Positions 1-4,940 of a DNA stretch of 6,131 nt are shown one piece after another. The notes beneath the pieces are model-generated. The model searched no databases. It had not been told where the DNA came from and saw only the letters and a program-made list of their open reading frames with translations. Both the position numbers and the translations under genes were made by a program. This DNA comes from Burkholderiaceae bacterium (GTDB lineage: Bacteria > Pseudomonadota > Gammaproteobacteria > Burkholderiales > Burkholderiaceae). The stretch covers positions 1 through 6,131 of the forward strand of contig CANISN010000108.1 in assembly GCA_947470165.1 (NCBI GenBank), given 5' to 3'. Position 1 is the stretch's first letter, and the number at the start of each line of letters is the position of its first letter.

Positions 1-2
1 TC

Positions 3-368
3 ATGCTATCTCCTGATGCCACAGCAGCTACTTGGTATAACCTCGGCTTCTTGCAAGAGGAAGTCGGCCAAATTCAGGATGCCGAACACAGTTTTCGGCA
101 AGCCATCAAGATCAATGAAAAGTTAGATCAAGCTTGGTATGGCCTTGGTTTGGTTCTGATTCAACTACAGCGCTTTGATGAGGCGATTAAAGCGCTCAAA
201 AAGAATACCCAAATGCAGCCCATGAGTCCTTACGCTTGGTATCAACTCGCGCGGGTTTATGTCGAGCGCAATCAGCCTGATGAGGCGACCAAAATTATTC
301 GTCATTTAAAAGAGTTTGAACCTAAATTTGCTAAGCAGCTGGAGCGGGAGACTGGTTTAGTTGCTTAG
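3..368 (+). CDS. TPR-repeat protein, C-terminal part (5' end outside window)
   Basis: This is the tail of a tetratricopeptide-repeat protein, a helical scaffold for protein-protein contacts; its partner cannot be told from here. In the visible 121 residues I can align three TPR units in exact 34-residue register, at about 8-41, 42-75 and 76-109. Each has the W-x2-LG (or LA) start (W11/L14/G15, W45/L48/G49, W79/L82/A83) and the small residue near position 20 (A27, A61, A95). A short charged tail follows the last repeat, and the stop is TAG. The ATG at position 3 is probably an internal methionine: the frame is open to the left edge, no ribosome site can be seen, and the first repeat begins almost at once, so the true start most likely lies upstream. 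No signal peptide or membrane segment is visible. The TPR fold is secure, the function unknown. No clear terminator separates it from the transporter operon, so read-through is possible. Confidence 0.85.
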   Translation: MLSPDATAATWYNLGFLQEEVGQIQDAEHSFRQAIKINEKLDQAWYGLGLVLIQLQRFDEAIKALKKNTQMQPMSPYAWYQLARVYVERNQPDEATKIIRHLKEFEPKFAKQLERETGLVA

Positions 369-371
369 AGG

Positions 372-400
372 TTTTCAGTAGACGGTAATTGTTGTAGAAG
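372..400 (+). promoter_or_regulatory. Possible sigma70 promoter of the symporter operon
   Basis: TTTTCA (372-377) and TAGAAG (395-400) are separated by 17 bases, and each matches 4 of 6 consensus bases. Transcription would start near 407, giving a leader of about 23 bases that contains the ribosome site AAGGGAGA (415-422). The match is weak, and the operon could instead be read from upstream of the TPR gene. Confidence 0.25.
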
Positions 401-424
401 TATTTTTTTAACTTAAGGGAGAAA

Positions 425-442
425 CTGTTATGCAATTAACAG
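425..442. repeat. Perfect 6-bp inverted repeat across the DUF4212 start codon
   Basis: CTGTTA (425-430) and TAACAG (437-442) are exact reverse complements around the 6-base centre TGCAAT. The A of the start codon (430) is the last base of the left arm, and the TG lies in the loop. In RNA this could be a small hairpin beside the Shine-Dalgarno sequence; in DNA it could be an operator with half-sites 12 bp apart. A short repeat like this can also occur by chance. Confidence 0.5.
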
Positions 443-693
443 AATCGCATAAGCAATATTGGCAAAAAAACCTGCGGATAACGGCATTCCTGTTAGCTAT
501 CTGGTTTGTTGTGACCTTTGTTGTGGGATATGCTGCACGTGACCTGAACTTCAACTTTTTCGGCTGGCCGTTTAGCTTTTGGGTTGGTTCACAGGGTGCA
601 TTGGTCATTTACGTTCTAATTATTGCCTACTATGCGCATTACATGAACAATCTTGATAAAGAGTATGGTTGCGCTGAAGTGGAGGAGGATTAA
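430..693 (+). CDS. DUF4212 protein, small subunit of sodium:solute symporter
   Basis: This 87-residue membrane protein matches the DUF4212 family (described as the putative solute:sodium symporter small subunit), which is almost always encoded just before a VC_2705-type SSS transporter, as here. It begins with a short polar segment containing YWQKN (residues 10-14). Two hydrophobic helices follow at about 17-37 and 52-74, separated by a short loop that holds the FFGWPFSFW signature (43-51). The C-terminus is acidic. The two-helix layout and length are normal for the family. The likely role is to assemble with or stabilise the large subunit in the inner membrane; the exact role is not known. 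The start is supported by AAGGGAGA (415-422), 7 bases upstream of the ATG. The stop lies 2 bases before the next ATG, so the two genes are almost certainly co-transcribed and translated in equal amounts. An inverted repeat spans the start codon. Confidence 0.93.
   Translation: MQLTESHKQYWQKNLRITAFLLAIWFVVTFVVGYAARDLNFNFFGWPFSFWVGSQGALVIYVLIIAYYAHYMNNLDKEYGCAEVEED
681..688 (+). promoter_or_regulatory. Strong ribosome-binding site of the symporter gene, inside the upstream CDS
   Basis: GGAGGAGG lies within the last codons of the DUF4212 gene and ends 7 bases before the ATG at 696. It encodes part of the acidic tail (EED), so the same bases serve as protein code and as a near-perfect Shine-Dalgarno site. 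This points to translational coupling of the two subunits and fixes the start of the large subunit. Confidence 0.85.
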
Positions 694-695
694 TC

Positions 696-2837
696 ATGGC
701 CGAAATGACACCTAGCGGTAAAGAAGGAATGTTTAGCGGCATCGGAAGTAATGCCGATTTTAAAAAGCAACTCAACAAGGTTTACGGTTGGTATACGGGC
801 GGTTTTATAACCTTCGTTGTGATTTTGGCCATTGCAGAGCAAATGGGCCTAGGTCGCGCGATGATTGGCTACATCTTTTTGGGCGCAACTGTTTTGCTTT
901 ACGCCGGTATTGGCGTGATGAGCCGAACCAGTGACGCTTCAGAATACTATGTAGCTGGGCGTCGCGTTCCAGCACTCTATAACGGTATGGCAACGGGTGC
1001 TGATTGGATGTCGGCTGCGTCGTTTATCGGTATGGCTGGTACTTTGTACTTAACAGGTTACGGCGGTTTAGCCTTCATTATGGGTTGGACAGGCGGCTAC
1101 TGTTTAGTGGCTTTGTTCTTAGCCCCCTTTCTACGTAAATTCGGCCAGTTCACGATCCCAGACTTTTTGGGCGCGCGTTATGAAGGTAATCTTCCACGCT
1201 TTATCGGAATTTTTGCGGCGATTTTGTGCTCCTTTACTTATGTGGTTGCGCAGATTTACGGTGTTGGTTTAATTACGACCCGCTTAGCTGGTGTGCCATT
1301 TGAGGTTGGTATTTTTGTAGGCTTAGCTGGTATTTTGGTCTGTTCTTTCTTAGGTGGTATGCGTGCAGTGACTTGGACTCAAGTGGCTCAGTACATCATC
1401 TTGATCATTGCTTACATGATTCCAGTGGTTTGGCTATCAGTAAAGCAAACGAATAACCCACTTCCACAGCTCATCTATGGATACCAGTTGGAAAAAGTTA
1501 CAGCGAAAGAAGCAGAATTAATTAAAGATCCAAAAGAGTTAGAAGTGCGCGCGATTTTCAAGGCACGTGCTGACGCTTTTGGTGAAAAATTAAAAGATGT
1601 TCCTGCTGCACTGGCTGCTGATAAAGCGGCTGCTGAGGCAAAAGTAGCTGAACTGAAAGCGGCTAATGCCCCAGCGGCGGACCTTGCTGCTGCTGAAAAA
1701 GCACTAGCTGCTGTACCAAAGGATGCTGAAGCTGCTAAAAAGGCTTGGACGGCGGGCAAAACTGGCGCAGAGAATCGCGCTAAGCCGCTTGCTAATATGC
1801 CGCGCCATGCTCAGCAGTTTGCGGGTGATCCTGCAGGTGATGAGAAAGCACGTGCGGCATTTGACACATCTCGTCGAAACTTCTTGGCATTGATCTTCTG
1901 TTTGATGGTGGGTACTGCGGCATTGCCTCATATTCTGATGCGCTATTACACGACTCCGTCGGTAAAGCAAGCACGTGAGTCTGTGACATGGTCCTTGTTC
2001 TTCATCTTCTTGCTTTACTTCACTGCGCCTGCTTTAGCGGTCTTGGTTAAGTATGAGGTCTTTACGATGTTGGTTGGAACGCCATTTGATCAATTGCCGG
2101 CTTGGATAGGACAGTGGAATAAGGTTGACCCTGCCTTGTTATCGGTAGTAGACGTTAATAAGGACGGCATCTTCCAGTTGGCTGAAATGACTATTGGTGG
2201 TGACATCGTTGTGCTGGTAAGTCCAGAAATTGGTGGCTTACCATACGTAATTTCTGGTTTAGTAGCAGCTGGCGGTTTAGCAGCAGCGCTGTCCACTGCC
2301 GATGGCCTACTATTGACCATTGCAAACGCCTTATCGCACGACTTGTACTACAAGATGATTAATCCAAATGCACCTGCTGCACGGCGCATTTTAATTTCAA
2401 AAATCTTGTTGCTTGTTGTTGCGTTGGCTGCAGCCTATGTAGCGGCTCAAAAGCCAGCAGATATCTTGTTCTTGGTATCTGCAGCCTTCTCCTTTGCTGC
2501 CGCAGCGTTCTTCCCAGCCCTGGTGCTTGGCATCTTCTGGAAACGCGCTAATAAGATAGGCGCTTGCGTTGGTATGGTGCTTGGACTCGGAATCACGTTC
2601 TATTACATGGCGACGACTCAGCCGTGGTTAAGAGGTGTTTTCGGTGTGACTTCGCCAGTTGAACTTTGGTACGGCATCCTACCGATCTCCGCTGGTATTT
2701 TTGGAGTACCTCTTGGGTTTGCAGCAATTATCTTGGTGAGCTTGTTAACCCCAGCCCCAGGTAAAGACATTCAAGAGTTGGTCGATCACGTACGTTACCC
2801 AACGTTGCGTGGCGACATCAATACGCAAGCTACTTAA
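696..2837 (+). CDS. Sodium:solute symporter large subunit, VC_2705 subfamily (acetate-permease-like)
   Basis: This is a 713-residue inner-membrane transporter of the SSS family, with about 13-14 hydrophobic helices. Family signatures include GADWMSAASFIG (101-112), the GGMRAVTWTQ segment (220-229), ALPHILMRYY before the cytoplasmic loop, and ALSTADGLLL, where S533/T534 match the conserved Na2-site serine/threonine. The C-terminal LVDHVRYP is typical of this subfamily. It probably couples sodium to uptake of a small carboxylate such as acetate; the substrate is inferred from similarity to ActP-type permeases and is not proven. Members I recall are about 570 residues long. The extra length lies mostly in residues 266-389, an Ala/Lys/Glu-rich insert between two helices, predicted to be periplasmic. 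A second loop on the same side carries an EF-hand-like motif (486-497). The gene follows its DUF4212 partner by 2 bases, with a strong ribosome site, and ends in a double terminator. No frameshift or truncation is visible. Confidence 0.93.
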   Translation: MAEMTPSGKEGMFSGIGSNADFKKQLNKVYGWYTGGFITFVVILAIAEQMGLGRAMIGYIFLGATVLLYAGIGVMSRTSDASEYYVAGRRVPALYNGMATGADWMSAASFIGMAGTLYLTGYGGLAFIMGWTGGYCLVALFLAPFLRKFGQFTIPDFLGARYEGNLPRFIGIFAAILCSFTYVVAQIYGVGLITTRLAGVPFEVGIFVGLAGILVCSFLGGMRAVTWTQVAQYIILIIAYMIPVVWLSVKQTNNPLPQLIYGYQLEKVTAKEAELIKDPKELEVRAIFKARADAFGEKLKDVPAALAADKAAAEAKVAELKAANAPAADLAAAEKALAAVPKDAEAAKKAWTAGKTGAENRAKPLANMPRHAQQFAGDPAGDEKARAAFDTSRRNFLALIFCLMVGTAALPHILMRYYTTPSVKQARESVTWSLFFIFLLYFTAPALAVLVKYEVFTMLVGTPFDQLPAWIGQWNKVDPALLSVVDVNKDGIFQLAEMTIGGDIVVLVSPEIGGLPYVISGLVAAGGLAAALSTADGLLLTIANALSHDLYYKMINPNAPAARRILISKILLLVVALAAAYVAAQKPADILFLVSAAFSFAAAAFFPALVLGIFWKRANKIGACVGMVLGLGITFYYMATTQPWLRGVFGVTSPVELWYGILPISAGIFGVPLGFAAIILVSLLTPAPGKDIQELVDHVRYPTLRGDINTQAT
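1491..1859 (+). other. Charged, Ala-rich insert within the symporter (residues 266-388)
   Basis: This segment lies between the helix ending near residue 248 and the helix starting near 394. The first part (266-301) is charged. Residues 302-351 contain 24 alanines in 50, mixed with Lys, Glu and Asp and almost no aromatic residues, as in a soluble helical hairpin or coiled coil; NAPAAD near 324-329 could be the turn. By comparison with vSGLT/PutP topology the segment should face the periplasm. The reading frame is continuous with no sign of insertion scars. The boundaries are estimated by eye. Confidence 0.7.
2151..2186 (+). other. EF-hand-like Ca2+-binding loop in the symporter (residues 486-497)
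   Basis: DVNKDGIFQLAE fits the 12-residue EF-hand loop pattern: acidic or Asn at positions 1, 3 and 5 (D486, N488, D490), Gly at 6 (G491), hydrophobic at 8 (F493) and Glu at 12 (E497). It lies in the loop before the helix that carries the Na2-site residues, predicted to be periplasmic. Calcium binding is an inference from the motif alone. Confidence 0.65.
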
Positions 2838-2852
2838 GTTGTCAGATTGATT

Positions 2853-2875
2853 CTCGGGTTCATTCCCGAGGTTTT
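2853..2875 (+). terminator. First hairpin of a tandem terminator after the symporter operon
   Basis: CTCGGG (2853-2858) pairs with CCCGAG (2865-2870) around a 6-base loop and is followed by GTTTT. The stem is short and the T run brief, so alone it would be a modest terminator. It begins 15 bases after the stop codon, directly ahead of a stronger hairpin. Confidence 0.6.
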
Positions 2876-2877
2876 AT

Positions 2878-2904
2878 AAACCCGCTCTTCGGAGCGGGTT
2901 TTTT
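2878..2904 (+). terminator. Strong intrinsic terminator with a UUCG tetraloop
   Basis: AAACCCGCTC (2878-2887) pairs perfectly with GAGCGGGTTT (2892-2901) around TTCG, giving a C(UUCG)G tetraloop, among the most stable RNA loops. The run of six T (2899-2904) follows the GC stem. The A-rich left foot and T-rich right foot suggest it may also stop transcription from the other direction. It isolates the symporter operon from the antiporter gene. Confidence 0.93.
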
Positions 2905-2951
2905 ATTACCCAGAAATAATTTGGCACCCCAAGTAATTTAGATTTCATCTT

Positions 2952-2957
2952 TATACT
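2952..2957 (+). promoter_or_regulatory. Candidate -10 box for a leaderless antiporter mRNA
   Basis: TATACT matches 5 of 6 bases of the -10 consensus and ends 7 bases before the ATG at 2965. Transcription starting 7-8 bases past the box would begin at or next to the start codon. No Shine-Dalgarno sequence precedes that ATG. There is no good -35 at 16-18 bases; TTGGCA (2921-2926) is too far, at 25. The call therefore rests on the -10 and its spacing only. Confidence 0.4.
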
Positions 2958-2964
2958 TACTAAC

Positions 2965-4224
2965 ATGACTCCAACTATGATCAATATTGTCAGTAGCGCC
3001 ATTTTTGCAGTGGCGGTATTACATACTTTTTCAACTAAGTTTTTTGAACACCTTGCGCATAAATATCCAAACCATTCTGGTATTTGGCATTTACTTGGAG
3101 AGGTTGAGGTGGTATTTGGTTTTTGGGCAATGGTGTTGGTGTCATTCTTTTTTGTCTACACCGGACATGATGCGACGATCGCCTACCTTGAGAAACTGAA
3201 CTTTACCGAGCCGCTATTTGTCTTCGTAATCATGATCATCGCAGCGAGTAAACCCGTTTTAGAGTTTTGTCTTTTCTTAGTGTTACGTGTGACTGCTTTA
3301 TTACCCGTGAATAAATCGGTTGGGTTTTTGTGGGTCACACTCACGCTAGTACCCTTGCTTGGTTCATTCATTACAGAGCCCGCCGCCATGACCGTGGCTG
3401 CCTTGCTCCTACGTAATTACTATTTTTCGAAGCATATTTCACCTAAACTGATGTATGCAGCTCTTGCAGTATTGTTTGTGAATATCTCCATTGGCGGCGC
3501 ATTAACTCCTTATGCAGCCCCTCCCATCTTGATGGTCGCAAGCACCTGGAAATGGGATCTCTGGTTTATGCTTCAAAACTTTGGCTGGCGCTCTGCACTT
3601 GCAGTCGCCACTAATTCTGCCTTACTTGCATTGATCTTCTTTAAAGAATTAAATGCCTTTAAGATTGAGCCAAATGAGAAAAAAATTGATGCGATTCCGT
3701 TTGGCGTTATTGCAATCCATTTAGCATTTTTAGTTGGAGTAGTGATCTCGGTTCACCACTCGGTTTTATTTATGGGCTTATTTTTGTTCTTTGTCGGCTA
3801 CACCGCAGCCTACGCACGCTATCAAAATAAGCTGATTATTCGTGAAAGTTTATTGGTGGCATTTTTCTTGGCCGGGCTTGTGGTTCTGGGTGGACAACAA
3901 AAATGGTGGTTGCAATCCCTTTTGGTGAACTTAGATGCGACTTCGGTTTATTACGGTGCCACCGTTCTCACAGCAGTAACCGATAATGCTGCGCTCACCT
4001 ATTTAGGGTCGCTGGTTGATGGGCTCTCTGATGAATTTAAGTATTCATTAGTTTCTGGTGCCCTCACTGGCGGTGGCTTAACGGTGATTGCTAACGCCCC
4101 CAATCCCGCAGGCTTCTCCATTCTGAAGCCCAGCTTTGATGAAGGTGCAATTAGCCCCCTCTACTTATTTTTATATGCGCTACCGCCAACGATTATCGCG
4201 ATCATCGCATTTCGATTTATCTAA
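2965..4224 (+). CDS. Putative Na+/H+ antiporter (ion-transporter superfamily)
   Basis: This 419-residue polytopic inner-membrane protein resembles the uncharacterised 'putative Na+/H+ antiporter' family (I believe PF07399) of the ion-transporter superfamily. It has roughly 10-12 hydrophobic segments. Two matching motif sets mark an internal repeat: TEPAAMT (137-143) then GGALTPYAAPP (177-187) in the first half, and TDNAALT (339-345) then GGGLTVIANAPNPAG (369-383) in the second. In related transporters such loops meet at the membrane centre and bind the ion; E138 and D340 are the natural candidates here. The likely role is sodium or proton exchange for pH and salt balance, inferred from family naming only. 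No Shine-Dalgarno sequence precedes the ATG at 2965; a second in-frame ATG at 2977 also lacks one. The gene is flanked by terminators on both sides, so it is probably transcribed alone. The sequence is complete, with a normal stop. Confidence 0.85.
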   Translation: MTPTMINIVSSAIFAVAVLHTFSTKFFEHLAHKYPNHSGIWHLLGEVEVVFGFWAMVLVSFFFVYTGHDATIAYLEKLNFTEPLFVFVIMIIAASKPVLEFCLFLVLRVTALLPVNKSVGFLWVTLTLVPLLGSFITEPAAMTVAALLLRNYYFSKHISPKLMYAALAVLFVNISIGGALTPYAAPPILMVASTWKWDLWFMLQNFGWRSALAVATNSALLALIFFKELNAFKIEPNEKKIDAIPFGVIAIHLAFLVGVVISVHHSVLFMGLFLFFVGYTAAYARYQNKLIIRESLLVAFFLAGLVVLGGQQKWWLQSLLVNLDATSVYYGATVLTAVTDNAALTYLGSLVDGLSDEFKYSLVSGALTGGGLTVIANAPNPAGFSILKPSFDEGAISPLYLFLYALPPTIIAIIAFRFI

Positions 4225-4245
4225 GCCTTAGCCCAAAAGATTAAA

Positions 4246-4278
4246 GGCCATGACCCCTCGGTTATGGCCCTTTTCTTT
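4246..4278 (+). terminator. Intrinsic terminator after the antiporter gene
   Basis: GGCCATGAC (4246-4254) pairs with GTTATGGCC (4261-4269), eight Watson-Crick pairs plus one G-U pair, around a 6-base loop. CTTTTCTTT follows. It starts 21 bases after the antiporter stop and lies just before the DUF2878 gene, whose promoter must overlap or follow it. Confidence 0.88.
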
Positions 4279-4283
4279 ACAGA

Positions 4284-4289
4284 TAAAAT
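4284..4289 (+). promoter_or_regulatory. Weak candidate -10 box upstream of the DUF2878 gene
   Basis: TAAAAT matches 5 of 6 bases of the -10 consensus and ends 6 bases before the ATG at 4296, so transcription could begin at or near the start codon. At -35 only TTATGG-like sequence inside the terminator stem is found, a poor match. No ribosome site is visible. A-rich DNA makes chance matches common. Confidence 0.25.
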
Positions 4290-4295
4290 GAAAGT

Positions 4296-4829
4296 ATGTC
4301 TAAATTTTGGAATTTCATACTATTTCAGGTTGGTTGGTTCGCATGCATTCTTGGTGCGGCTAATAATCAGGTTTTATGGCCCGTCTTGGGTAGCCTGTTG
4401 TATCTTGCCATTCATGTATTGCGCTCAGAGCAACCCAATTTAGAGTTAAAGCTCATATTGAAGGCTGTTTTATTTGGAGTGAGCGCTGACACACTGATAG
4501 CAAATGTAGGCTTTTTGCACTTCCAAGATGCTTGGCCTAGCCCCTACTTATCACCTTTTTGGATGTGGACTCTCTGGGCGTTGGTGGCAAGCACTATTAA
4601 TGGATCCCTATCTTGGTTGCGCGATAGGCCAGTATTAGGGGCGGTATTGGGGGCTATAGCGGGCCCATTGTCCTATGAAGCAGGTATTCGGATGGGTGCA
4701 GGCTCATGGGGGGTTAATGGACAGCTGGGCGGTCTTGTTCTTCTCGCAATCGTTTGGGGCGCCACTATCCCACTGTTGTTTTATTGGCATCACCGCCATA
4801 TAGGAGCTAGCCTAGAACAAAATAAGTAA
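4296..4829 (+). CDS. DUF2878 family membrane protein, unknown function
   Basis: This 177-residue protein fits the DUF2878 family, small bacterial inner-membrane proteins with no known function. Five to six hydrophobic segments can be drawn at about 7-22, 26-42, 52-72, 86-107, 112-130 and 143-164. Features I associate with the family are the N-terminal N-x4-Q-x2-WFACILGAA stretch (6-22), a polar D65 in a central helix, the tryptophan-rich PFWMWTLWALVAST segment (87-100), and GPLSYEAG (123-130). The C-terminus is short and polar with three histidines (165, 166, 168). The start at 4296 is the only one that includes the whole conserved N-terminus; an ATG at 4288 is out of frame. No Shine-Dalgarno sequence is seen. 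It lies between a terminator and the recA promoter, and no hairpin follows it, so its transcript may run on into recA. Function cannot be assigned from context. Confidence 0.85.
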   Translation: MSKFWNFILFQVGWFACILGAANNQVLWPVLGSLLYLAIHVLRSEQPNLELKLILKAVLFGVSADTLIANVGFLHFQDAWPSPYLSPFWMWTLWALVASTINGSLSWLRDRPVLGAVLGAIAGPLSYEAGIRMGAGSWGVNGQLGGLVLLAIVWGATIPLLFYWHHRHIGASLEQNK

Positions 4830-4847
4830 ATTCTTTTTAAAAGTGGC

Positions 4848-4876
4848 TTGCAAATAGTACTGTTTTTATATACAGT
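4848..4876 (+). promoter_or_regulatory. recA promoter (sigma70-type)
   Basis: TTGCAA (4848-4853) and TACAGT (4871-4876) are separated by 17 bases, each with 4 of 6 consensus bases. Transcription should start near 4883. The LexA box covers the spacer and the whole -10, the arrangement expected of a repressed SOS promoter. A TATATA at 4867-4872 is a possible alternative -10 but has a spacer of only 13. Confidence 0.65.
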
Positions 4877-4877
4877 A
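4858..4877. promoter_or_regulatory. LexA operator (SOS box) of recA
   Basis: TACTGTTTTTATATACAGTA has both full CTGT and ACAG half-sites with the correct 8-base centre, plus the outer TA pairs, so the ends are perfectly palindromic. It matches 18 of 20 bases of the E. coli consensus; the two differences are A-to-T changes in the centre. LexA bound here would block the -10 of recA, released when RecA filaments form on single-stranded DNA and trigger LexA cleavage. Confidence 0.95.
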
Positions 4878-4891
4878 ACTTTTATGTTGAT

Positions 4892-4937
4892 AAAAAACCC
4901 AAAAAACTCAAAAAACAGCCTAACAAAAACTGAAAAA
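4892..4937 (+). repeat. A-tract direct repeats in the recA leader
   Basis: Five A-tracts occur in a row: 4892-4897, 4901-4906 and 4910-4915 (six A each, starting exactly 9 bases apart), then 4925-4929 and 4933-4937 (five A each). The first three form 9-base imperfect repeats of AAAAAAC plus two variable bases. The leader RNA should be nearly free of structure, and the DNA may be slightly curved. Confidence 0.7.
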
Positions 4938-4940
4938 GGA
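4936..4940 (+). promoter_or_regulatory. Ribosome-binding site that sets the recA start
   Basis: AAGGA ends 6 bases before the ATG at 4947. This decides between that ATG and the in-frame upstream codons at 4848 (TTG) and 4884 (ATG), which have no such site. Confidence 0.8.

Noticed and set aside
425..442. Second LexA box (CTGT...ACAG) at the DUF4212 start
   Set aside because: The distance between half-sites is 10 bases rather than 8, which LexA of this type does not accept. It is kept only as an unexplained inverted repeat.
408..608. Open frame on the - strand opposite the DUF4212 gene (66 codons)
   Set aside because: It overlaps a well-supported family member on the + strand, and its translation has no recognisable features.
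1475..1759. Open frame on the - strand, rich in Ala and Ser (94 codons)
   Set aside because: It lies opposite the Ala-rich insert of the symporter; GC-rich Ala codons read backwards give Ala, Ser and Gly without stops. It has no ribosome site or recognisable motif.
1605..1760. GCT/GCA-rich stretch as a tandem DNA repeat or recent insertion
   Set aside because: The codons vary (GCT, GCA, GCG, GCC) with no fixed unit length, and there are no flanking direct or inverted repeats. It looks like protein-level low complexity rather than a DNA repeat or mobile element.
2921..2957. Full sigma70 promoter TTGGCA ... TATACT for the antiporter
   Set aside because: The spacer would be 25 bases, far beyond the usable range of about 15-19. 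Only the -10 candidate was retained.
2987..3199. Alternative + strand frame inside the antiporter gene (70 codons)
   Set aside because: It is a shadow of the antiporter; its hydrophobic and aromatic content comes from the T-rich code for membrane helices, and no ribosome site precedes it.
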